Shown: positions 1 through 5,516 of the stretch, piece by piece
How positions within the stretch are numbered: position 1 is the first letter of the stretch
How the letters are laid out: every line of letters starts with the position of its first letter
Assembly (NCBI GenBank): GCA_903886985.1
Contig: CAISOI010000183.1
Coordinates: 1 to 10,018 of the forward strand
Length of the DNA: 10,018 nucleotides
DNA from: an uncultured Chthonomonas sp.
GTDB lineage: Bacteria; Armatimonadota; Chthonomonadetes; Chthonomonadales; CAJBBX01
Direction of reading: 5' to 3'
The notes under the pieces: model-generated
The model's database searches: none
The model's input: only the letters and a program-made list of their open reading frames with translations
What the model was told of the DNA's origin: nothing
Program-made: the position numbers and the translations under genes

Positions 1-986
1 ATGGGAGTGAATTAGGACTTTCGGGGCAGTCGCCAGAGAGCATTGAGGCTTTGAGTACCTTTTATCCAGGTCTCTTTGGGAAGTTATTGATCCAATATGA
101 GTTGAATCAATTTGCGACAGGACAGTTGCCAGAATTTCTCGGTTCTTTGGATGAAGTTATTGGCAAGCCGAATAAAGATCAATCAGACAAGTCCATGTCC
201 GTTGAGTCTCTGTCTAGATGGATACACTTGGTCGCGGATTATTATCGTTTAACGGGAGATACTCAGTTCCTCAATCGCTTTTACCCGGTGGTGAAACATG
301 CTGTCGAATCATACATTCGATCAAATTCAGCAAAGGCGGGAGTGGACACATCAAAGCAACCAATTCCAACGACAATCGGTGCTGACAACACACAATTAGA
401 AGCTGCAAATTACCTCGCATCTCAGATTGGAGACAAATCGTTTTCAGGTGAGCTCGAGAAATTTCAGAAGGCAAATGGTTTATTGGTTGCTGATCTCTCT
501 TTGAGCAATCGGTTCGGATTATCTGAGTTGTCGAATTACATTGGCTTTAACTTGGATGTGCCAGGTGGCACGTTACGTCTTGTGCCGAAATTCACGGGTA
601 GTGAACGAGTTGTGCGGGCGCCGATATTTACTCCACGATTTTGGGCATATGTGACTGCCTCCACAAGTCTGTCGATCGTGAGGATGAGTTTCAGGGTGGA
701 TAGATTCTCGCCTACGGCAACTTATATCCCAACTGCTAAGCGCACCGCAAACTCAAGCGCTCCCATTTCGCCGAGGACCTCAAACAACAGTATGGTGGGT
801 TCCTTTTTGATATTGAGGAGCGTCATATTACCAGTTGGACGGGAGGCTGTTCCAAGTGTTCAGGCAAGTATTGGTCGTGCACCTGTGCCTGGCACGGCGT
901 TGCGAAAAGGCGATATCGTTGTCTTTACCTTTGATGCACCCGTGCAGTTAACAACAGGTCAGCGGATAGACTTTGTCATTCGGTAA
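1..986 (+). CDS. C-terminal part of a GH116-like (alpha/alpha)6 glycosidase-like protein (5' end outside window)
   Basis: The frame is open from base 3 to the TAA at 984-986 (327 visible residues) with no stop upstream of the TTG at 51, so the gene very probably starts before the window. The visible part begins with helical sequence; the stretch around SRWIHLVADYYRLTGDTQFL followed by a Tyr-Pro-Val-Val helix resembles the helical-barrel core of GH116 (glucosylceramidase-type) and related (alpha/alpha)6 glycosidases, where a 'TGD..FL...WPAV' segment is typical. The second half, from about residue 185 (LRLVPKF, APIFTPRFWAYV) to the end (FTFDAPVQLTTGQRIDFVIR), reads as beta-rich domain sequence. 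I cannot see a convincing catalytic Glu/Asp motif in the visible part, so catalytic activity is unproven. An 84-base gap follows before the next gene. The family call is tentative; another helical-barrel glycosidase or a non-catalytic relative is possible. Confidence 0.6.
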   Translation, partial: GSELGLSGQSPESIEALSTFYPGLFGKLLIQYELNQFATGQLPEFLGSLDEVIGKPNKDQSDKSMSVESLSRWIHLVADYYRLTGDTQFLNRFYPVVKHAVESYIRSNSAKAGVDTSKQPIPTTIGADNTQLEAANYLASQIGDKSFSGELEKFQKANGLLVADLSLSNRFGLSELSNYIGFNLDVPGGTLRLVPKFTGSERVVRAPIFTPRFWAYVTASTSLSIVRMSFRVDRFSPTATYIPTAKRTANSSAPISPRTSNNSMVGSFLILRSVILPVGREAVPSVQASIGRAPVPGTALRKGDIVVFTFDAPVQLTTGQRIDFVIR

Positions 987-1053
987 CCGACATGAGTTTT
1001 GTTCGGTTCAGCTTTTAGCGTAAGTTTGTAATAGTGTCGGTACAAAACCGACG
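981..1053. repeat. Cluster of ACCGA/TCGGT half-sites with two small inverted repeats
   Basis: Between the glycosidase-like gene and the zinc-ribbon gene, the element AACCGAC occurs at 985-991 and 1046-1052, and its complement type TCGGT at 1003-1007 and 1037-1041. Together they form AACCGA (985-990)/TCGGTT (1003-1008) with a 12-base loop, and GTCGGT (1036-1041)/ACCGAC (1047-1052) with a 5-base loop. The first overlaps the upstream stop codon and is followed by only TTTT, so it is at best a weak terminator. The second lies 4 bases upstream of the AGGAG of the next gene, so it could act as an operator or influence ribosome access. No function is established. Confidence 0.4.
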
Positions 1054-1056
1054 ATC

Positions 1057-1061
1057 AGGAG
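1057..1061 (+). promoter_or_regulatory. Ribosome binding site of the zinc-ribbon gene
   Basis: AGGAG lies 9 bases upstream of the ATG at 1071, a good Shine-Dalgarno position that supports this start. Confidence 0.7.
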
Positions 1062-1070
1062 CAATTTCCA

Positions 1071-1565
1071 ATGGCACAAGGCGGGAGAGTAGTCTGCCCC
1101 AAATGTGGTTCGAATAATTTCGACACCGTGAGTGTCTGTTGGAAATGCGGTGGCATGCTGAATTCCGGTGCTTCTGGTTATTCCCCTCAACCGCCACAGA
1201 GACAGAACGTTCCAGTTGATGTTCCTCAACAAAGCTATGCTCCAGATGCCTATGGTTACCGTACTGCTCCAGCACAAGTGAATTCGGGCGATTCTGGGAA
1301 AGCGAATCGCGCAGCATTCTGGCTCGGCATGACGATGCCTTATTTTGGTTTACCTATTGGTTTGGCGTTCATGATGTGCGATGACAGACGGCGCCAAGAG
1401 GTTGGGCGGTTATGCATTATCTGGAGCACACTCTCCGGTATTGTTCATTTGCTGTTCACGGTCGCCAGTTTTATTGGAATGAGCCGGTACATAGCTGGAG
1501 TTCTTCCGGCACTAAAGGCTACCGCCGGACAACGCGGATTGGGAGGCGGATTGGACGGAATGTGA
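1071..1565 (+). CDS. Zinc-ribbon protein with two membrane segments, function unknown
   Basis: This 164-residue protein opens with a double-CxxC zinc ribbon (Cys9, Cys12, Cys23, Cys26; CPKCG and CWKCGG), as in the short cytoplasmic zinc-ribbon heads common on bacterial membrane proteins. A Pro/Gln-rich low-complexity linker follows (about residues 35-75), then two hydrophobic segments (about 82-103 and 113-138) separated by a charged turn, CDDRRRQEVGR. The C-terminus is a short Gly-rich tail. The architecture predicts an integral membrane protein with a cytoplasmic zinc knuckle; no enzymatic motif is visible. The start is supported by AGGAG 9 bases upstream. The gene may stand alone: a 78-base spacer with a candidate promoter separates it from the transporter downstream. 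I do not recognise a specific family. Confidence 0.85.
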   Translation: MAQGGRVVCPKCGSNNFDTVSVCWKCGGMLNSGASGYSPQPPQRQNVPVDVPQQSYAPDAYGYRTAPAQVNSGDSGKANRAAFWLGMTMPYFGLPIGLAFMMCDDRRRQEVGRLCIIWSTLSGIVHLLFTVASFIGMSRYIAGVLPALKATAGQRGLGGGLDGM

Positions 1566-1580
1566 CCTACTTAACACCCA

Positions 1581-1637
1581 TTTGTAACATTTCTATCCTC
1601 ACTTTGTAACCTTCTGTTAACCTCGATTTGGCATATT
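1581..1637 (+). promoter_or_regulatory. Candidate activator-type promoter with phased TGTAAC/GTTAAC repeats ahead of the Ni/Co transporter
   Basis: TTTGTAAC occurs at 1581-1588 and again at 1603-1610, exactly 22 bases apart, and TGTTAACC follows with its AAC 11 bases after the second (AAC at 1586, 1608, 1619). A direct repeat of about 11 bases is the spacing of PhoB/OmpR-type response-regulator boxes. Downstream lies TGG-CATATT (1629-1637), an extended -10-like element without a good -35, as expected where an activator replaces it. This would place the transcript start near 1644. The assignment is inferred from pattern only. Confidence 0.35.
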
Positions 1638-1676
1638 AGTAATATGTGGAGAATTTTGGAAGGGATGGGATATTTG

Positions 1677-3218
1677 ATGTACTTTGGTTTAAGTAGAGTG
1701 TTGAAAGTGGGTTTGTTGGTCGGCCTAATGCCGTTACTATCTTCCGTTGCCATTGCACATCCAATGGGCAATTTCGCGATCTGCCACTATTCCCACTTAG
1801 TTGTAACCCCTTCAGGCACCCAAATCCACTATGCCATCGATCTTGCCGAGATTCCGACCGTGGACGAGATGACACGATTGGATGCAAATCATGACGGTAT
1901 CGTCACTAAATCCGAGGAAGCCCAATATCTGTCGCTGAAAGCAAACGAGCTTAAGAGTCGTCTCTCAATGACTGCGGGCGTCAATCCAATAGATTTGAAA
2001 CTCGTATCAAGTCGTATCCACCGAATTCCGGGTGCCGCCGGGCTGCAAACCCTCAAAATTGAAATGGAACTGACTGCCGAAACCAAGTCACTGGCAATCG
2101 GGCAACTTCAATACGCAGACAATAATTACTCCGCTCGTACGGGATGGAAAGAGATTGTTGTTAGTGGTTCCGGTGGAGCATCAATTTCATCTTCTAGCGT
2201 TTCTGCCGTCGATGTTAGCAACGGATTGACAAAGTATCCGACGGACATTCCTACTCCGAATGTTGTAACCGCCACGTATTCACAATCGGTTACGGGAGTG
2301 GGGACTGTTAATTCAATTCCTCGGAAAATCTCTAAACCTTTAGCCGAACAAGGGACGACCCATACCCCACAAGACGCTTTCACTCAAGTAATTAGCCAAA
2401 AGGCACTCTCCCCAGCGATAATCATTATCGGTCTTCTCACGGCTTTCGCGTTTGGTGCAATGCACGCACTCTCCCCGGGACATGGAAAGGCGATGGTTGC
2501 TGCCTATCTGGTAGGTTCTAAGGGCACCCCAAAACACGCTGTAGTTCTCGGAATCTTGGTGACAGTCACGCATACAATGGGAGTGTTTCTATTAGGAATG
2601 AGTACTCTGCTGGCTTCGAAATATATAGTGCCTGAGAAACTGTATCCTGTTTTGACAGTCATTAGTGGTACGGCAGTCTGTTGTGTTGGACTATGGTCAT
2701 TGAAACAGAGGTTGTTTGGAGCTTCAACGTCACATCACCATCACTATCATGATCACGACCATAGTCATGATCTGGAACATGACCATACTCACAGCCACGA
2801 TTTCGAACATGAACACGATCACTCCCATGACGATGGCCACGATCATGGGCATTCACATGGTCCGGGTCACAGCCATGTACCGGAAGGTCCGATCACCATG
2901 CGAAGTCTCATAGCACTCGGTATCTCCGGTGGGTTAATTCCCTGTCCATCAGCCCTCGTGGTACTGTTGGCGGCTGTAGCTCTTCATCGTATCGCCTACG
3001 GAATGCTGCTCATCCTGATGTTCAGTTTGGGATTGGCTTCCGTACTTGTTGCCATTGGGATAGTGGTTGTTAAGGCACGAACCTGGTTAGACAGCCGACC
3101 CGTTCGACCGCAATGGCAACAAAGAGTTTTCCAGTTTGCCCCGGCTCTTAGCTCCGTGTTTGTTACTCTGATTGGTTTCGCACTCATTCTGCAAGCGCTC
3201 TCACAAACGTCGCCTTAG
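1677..3218 (+). CDS. NicO-family nickel/cobalt transporter with periplasmic EF-hand domain and His-rich loop
   Basis: A predicted inner-membrane Ni2+/Co2+ permease or exporter of the NicO/RcnA group. From the ATG at 1677 (513 aa) it begins with a signal peptide cut near VAIA|HPMGNF (residue 28); the mature 'HP.GNF...HYS' start is typical of this group. An exported domain of about 210 residues follows, with a canonical EF-hand loop DANHDGIVTKSE (residues 69-80). The membrane part carries HALSPGHGKA (263-272), the family's metal-binding motif, then segments near 288-308 and 322-342, a His-rich loop (353-400), GGLIPCPSALVV (about 418-429) and further segments near 440-464 and 485-505. ATGs at 1644 and 1665 are in frame, but 1644 lacks a ribosome site and falls near the predicted transcript start, whereas 1677 has GGGA 6 bases upstream and gives a standard signal peptide. 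The stop overlaps that of the convergent gene (TTAG, 3215-3218). Direction of transport and choice of metal cannot be told from sequence. Confidence 0.88.
   Translation: MYFGLSRVLKVGLLVGLMPLLSSVAIAHPMGNFAICHYSHLVVTPSGTQIHYAIDLAEIPTVDEMTRLDANHDGIVTKSEEAQYLSLKANELKSRLSMTAGVNPIDLKLVSSRIHRIPGAAGLQTLKIEMELTAETKSLAIGQLQYADNNYSARTGWKEIVVSGSGGASISSSSVSAVDVSNGLTKYPTDIPTPNVVTATYSQSVTGVGTVNSIPRKISKPLAEQGTTHTPQDAFTQVISQKALSPAIIIIGLLTAFAFGAMHALSPGHGKAMVAAYLVGSKGTPKHAVVLGILVTVTHTMGVFLLGMSTLLASKYIVPEKLYPVLTVISGTAVCCVGLWSLKQRLFGASTSHHHHYHDHDHSHDLEHDHTHSHDFEHEHDHSHDDGHDHGHSHGPGHSHVPEGPITMRSLIALGISGGLIPCPSALVVLLAAVALHRIAYGMLLILMFSLGLASVLVAIGIVVVKARTWLDSRPVRPQWQQRVFQFAPALSSVFVTLIGFALILQALSQTSP
2733..2876 (+). 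repeat. His-rich coding repeat (metal-binding loop of the NicO transporter)
   Basis: These 144 bases encode 48 residues of which 22 are His, mostly as HD, HS and HxH units, between membrane segments 3 and 4 of the transporter. Low-complexity CAT/CAC-GAT/GAC DNA results. Such loops bind Ni, Co or Zn in NicO and CDF proteins. Confidence 0.85.
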
Positions 3219-4444
3219 GCAGACTTGAGTGCGCCCAATAGTCTGTCAATTTCAGCGGAATTATTGTAATGAGCGAGGCCAATACGAACGGCGCCGCCAT
3301 CTGCTTCGAGCCCGAGCGATTCCATTAACCGCAATGCATAGTAATTGCCGCTCCAGCAGAAAATATTCTGTGCAGCCAGATATTCGGCCGTCTGTCGAGG
3401 TGTCATCTTGTCCCACGTGAATGCGACAGTAGGTAGTCGATCTTCAAATTCTTCCGGATCAGTAATTCCAAAAACGGTTACTCCAGGGATGCTTAAGAGT
3501 CCTGACACTAATTCTTTACACAGTGCCATTTCGTAGGATTTGATCTCTGACATAACCCTGTGCAGTCGCTTGCACCGATCTGTTTCCGCGACTCCATCAT
3601 AGAGGGAATCGAGATACTGAACCGCTGCTGCAGTTCCTGCCAACCCTTCAAAATTGAGAGTTCCAGTTTCCCATCGAAAGGGGATTATGTCCTTAGACGG
3701 TCTAACTTTGTGCGGCTTGAGGGAGGTTAGGTGCTCCGCTTTACCATACAATATCCCAATATGCGGCCCAAAAAACTTATAGGCAGAACATGCAAGGAAA
3801 TCACAATCCAATTCCTGAACGTTGACCGGTCCATGGGGTGCAAACTGCACGGCATCGACGAATACCAGTGCTCCAACAGAGTGCGCTAATCTAACAACCT
3901 CTGCCACGTCCGGGATAGTGCCCACTGCGTTAGAAGCATGAGTAACAGCCACCATTTTTGTTCGCTGGTTTATCAATGCCCGCAGAGAATCCATGTCCAG
4001 TCTGCACTCGCTTGTGACAGGGACGCTTTTGATGACTGCACCTTGAGCTTGCAAGTCTGTCCAGGGAGAAACGTTGGCATCATGATCCAGATCGGTGATG
4101 ATGATTTCATCGCCGTGTTGAATGGTGTCTGCAATGCTGCGAGCTATATGAAATGTAAGTGTTGTCATATTCGCTCCGAAAACAATATTTTCTGCAGAAG
4201 GAGCGTTAAGAAGGTCTGCGATTGCGGAGCGAGCTGACGCGAGGGTTTCGTCTGTCCGGTTGCTGGTCAGAAAACCGCCACCCATGTTCGCGTTACGTTC
4301 TCGGTAATATATGCTTACAGCATTAATAACAGATTCTGGAACCTGAGTACCGCCGGGATTATCGAGGAACACCACGGAATTACCTTCGACAGTTAAGCCC
4401 AAAGAAGGAAATTGTTGGCGGGCATTGGCATTGTTATAGGGCAT
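3215..4444 (-). CDS. Class V aminotransferase fold, cysteine desulfurase-like protein (VC1184 type)
   Basis: A 409-residue PLP enzyme of fold type I. Landmarks: the N-terminal substrate region FLDNPGGTQVP (27-37), DLDHDANVSPW (118-128) with the ring-stacking His121, VFVDAVQFAPHG (195-205) with the cofactor Asp197, and SAYKFFGPHIGILYG (220-234) with the Schiff-base Lys223. VRPSKDIIPFRWETGTLNFEG (about 248-267) matches the VC1184-type subgroup (TIGR01976-like). In SufS/IscS the catalytic Cys lies in a C-terminal 'R.GHHCA' loop; here the matching loop reads NIFCWSGNYYA (360-370), with Tyr369 at the usual Cys position and Cys363 six residues earlier. Desulfurase activity is therefore uncertain. 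The start is fixed by GGAG 8 bases upstream on the minus strand (4456-4453). It is divergent from DUF2203/MOSC and convergent with the Ni/Co transporter with overlapping stops. Confidence 0.88.
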   Translation of the reverse strand: MPYNNANARQQFPSLGLTVEGNSVVFLDNPGGTQVPESVINAVSIYYRERNANMGGGFLTSNRTDETLASARSAIADLLNAPSAENIVFGANMTTLTFHIARSIADTIQHGDEIIITDLDHDANVSPWTDLQAQGAVIKSVPVTSECRLDMDSLRALINQRTKMVAVTHASNAVGTIPDVAEVVRLAHSVGALVFVDAVQFAPHGPVNVQELDCDFLACSAYKFFGPHIGILYGKAEHLTSLKPHKVRPSKDIIPFRWETGTLNFEGLAGTAAAVQYLDSLYDGVAETDRCKRLHRVMSEIKSYEMALCKELVSGLLSIPGVTVFGITDPEEFEDRLPTVAFTWDKMTPRQTAEYLAAQNIFCWSGNYYALRLMESLGLEADGGAVRIGLAHYNNSAEIDRLLGALKSA

Positions 4445-4452
4445 TTCGAGAA

Positions 4453-4456
4453 CTCC
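4453..4456 (-). promoter_or_regulatory. Ribosome binding site of the cysteine desulfurase-like gene
   Basis: The minus strand reads GGAG at 4456-4453, 8 bases before the ATG at 4444-4442. Confidence 0.6.
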
Positions 4457-4563
4457 AAATGGACAGGTTAGTTTTACGTTGTTATGTTTTTGGGGCGGAA
4501 ATTCCTTTGATACAGTGCGTGAACGAGCAGGTGCCCATACCAGTAAGGTATTTGACCGAGGGT

Positions 4564-4569
4564 TATAAT
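4564..4569 (+). promoter_or_regulatory. Candidate -10 element for the DUF2203-MOSC-glycosidase group
   Basis: A perfect TATAAT lies 40 bases upstream of the DUF2203 ATG in the divergent spacer. A TTGACC occurs at 4552-4557, but only 6 bases separate it from the -10, far from the usual 16-18, and no good -35 is seen at normal spacing. The call rests on the -10 alone. Confidence 0.35.
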
Positions 4570-4609
4570 AGTAGTGGTGTCAATTTATCCCAGAAGGGGT
4601 CTTCGTACT

Positions 4610-5014
4610 ATGCCGATGTTCCAAAAGCACTTCACCCTCGAAGAAGCGAGAAGTCGGATCCCCGAGATCAGAGCACAATTCGCAAGAATTCACGAACTGT
4701 ATGAGCAGACGGAAAGGCTGCGGGCGGATTTCTTGACAGTCCAGAAACGTATCCAGCAGAATGGGCATGCCCCGAAGGTTAGCGGTTTCGAGGAGCATGT
4801 CGAGAAGCTAAACGCTCTGATCAAGGAAGTAATCGATACGGGAATTGAGATCAAGGATGTAGTTAGAGGATTAATCGACTTTCCAGCGTGGCACAACGGG
4901 AATGAAGTGTTTCTCTGTTTCGAATTATCGGATATGGACATACTTTTCTGGCACAAAATCGAAGAGGGGTATGTAGGCCGAATTCCCATTCGAGACGGAG
5001 AGTTTGTGTTATAA
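4610..5014 (+). CDS. DUF2203 family protein, function unknown
   Basis: A 134-residue cytoplasmic protein. The N-terminal F(T)LEEAR..IPEIR motif (8-21), a long charged helical region (about 11-85, coiled-coil-like, rich in Glu, Arg and Lys), and the C-terminal signature GLIDFPAWHNGNEVFLCFEL (87-106) with ILFWHKIEEGYVGRIPI (111-127) match the DUF2203 family in order and length. An in-frame GTG at 4574 would add 12 residues, but ATG 4610 has AGAAGGGG (4592-4599) at a 10-base spacing and gives the family's usual start, so it is preferred. The MOSC gene follows after 34 bases in the same direction. No biochemical role is established for the family. Confidence 0.85.
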   Translation: MPMFQKHFTLEEARSRIPEIRAQFARIHELYEQTERLRADFLTVQKRIQQNGHAPKVSGFEEHVEKLNALIKEVIDTGIEIKDVVRGLIDFPAWHNGNEVFLCFELSDMDILFWHKIEEGYVGRIPIRDGEFVL

Positions 5015-5015
5015 T
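5007..5015 (+). promoter_or_regulatory. Candidate extended -10 promoter overlapping the DUF2203 stop codon
   Basis: TGTTATAAT is a perfect extended -10 (TG-N-TATAAT) spanning the last DUF2203 codons and its TAA (5012-5014). It would start a transcript near 5022, about 27 bases before the MOSC ATG, giving the MOSC and glycosidase genes their own promoter. No -35 match is seen, which extended -10 promoters can tolerate. Confidence 0.4.
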
Positions 5016-5048
5016 CCAATGTATATTTAGCTCAAACTTTTGGGAAAG

Positions 5049-5516
5049 ATGGTTGATGTGTCTGCAACTGTAACTGCTGTCAGTATAAGCTCCCGCTCGG
5101 GAATGCCGCGTCCAAATGTGGAGCAAGGCGAATTGCGCGTCTGTTTTGGATTTGTCGGCAACAAGCACTCAGTAGGGGGGAATCGAGAGGTTTGCCTCTG
5201 TGACGACGAGACGTACGAACAGCTTCGTGCCGAAGGGCTATCAGTTGGTGGTGGCAGTTTCGGCGAGAACATTACGACTTCAGGTATAGATTTCAGCGAA
5301 GTCCGACCTGGAGACCGCCTAATTTTTGATGGAAATGCGGAAATAGAGATTACTATGGTCCGCAAACCATGCAAGGCGCTCACTCCAATTGATCCCCGTC
5401 TTCCCAAAATTATTGTTGGTAGGTCTGGATGGCTGGCAAAGGTTATCACCGGCGGAATAGTTCGTTCGGGCATGCCTGTCAAACATATATCTTCCCAGAC
5501 GCAAGCCATCTTTTGA
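5049..5516 (+). CDS. MOSC domain-containing protein
   Basis: A 155-residue single-domain MOSC protein. The family pattern is complete: GFVGNKHSVGGNREVCL (34-50, the 'G.VGD.H.GG.R.V.L' segment), GSFGENITTSG (69-79), VRPGDRLIF (85-93), and VRKPCKAL (104-111) holding the conserved Cys108, ending in GGIVRSGMPV (135-144). MOSC domains bind the molybdenum cofactor or carry activated sulfur; in molybdenum-cofactor sulfurase the domain is fused to a NifS-like domain, and here a NifS-fold gene lies just upstream on the other strand. Stand-alone bacterial MOSC proteins (YiiM-like) also act on N-hydroxylated compounds, so the substrate is open. ATG 5049 is chosen over the in-frame TTG 5040; the ribosome site (GGGA, 5042-5045) is close and weak. 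The stop TGA overlaps the TTG start of the glycosidase gene. Confidence 0.87.
   Translation: MVDVSATVTAVSISSRSGMPRPNVEQGELRVCFGFVGNKHSVGGNREVCLCDDETYEQLRAEGLSVGGGSFGENITTSGIDFSEVRPGDRLIFDGNAEIEITMVRKPCKALTPIDPRLPKIIVGRSGWLAKVITGGIVRSGMPVKHISSQTQAIF

Noticed and set aside
602..940. Protein-like sequence in another frame over the 3' part of the first gene, for example HRKLKRSHFAEDLKQQYGG, suggesting a frameshift.
   Set aside because: That frame has stops near 653-659 and 746, while the annotated frame stays open and ends in convincing beta-domain sequence up to 986.
987..1020. Rho-independent terminator after the first gene.
   Set aside because: The stem is 6 pairs with a 12-base loop and is followed by only four T after a gap; too weak to call.
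1071..1317. Minus-strand open frames overlapping the zinc-ribbon gene.
   Set aside because: The plus-strand frame has a good ribosome site, paired CxxC motifs and membrane segments; the opposite frames show no protein features.
2733..2876. CRISPR-like or tandem DNA repeat.
   Set aside because: The periodicity comes from His/Asp/Ser codons in a protein loop; there are no fixed-length repeats with unique spacers.
2662..2913. Open frames on both strands across the His-rich segment.
   Set aside because: They are by-products of low-complexity CAT/GAC repeats inside the transporter gene and have no ribosome site or family match.
4552..4569. TTGACC and TATAAT together as a full sigma-70 promoter.
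   Set aside because: They are only 6 bases apart, so they cannot serve as the -35 and -10 of one promoter; only the -10 is kept as a candidate.
5429..5512. Upstream extension of the glycosidase frame to a start at 5429.
   Set aside because: It overlaps the conserved C-terminus of MOSC and would place about 28 residues before a clear signal peptide; the TTG at 5513 explains the protein better.
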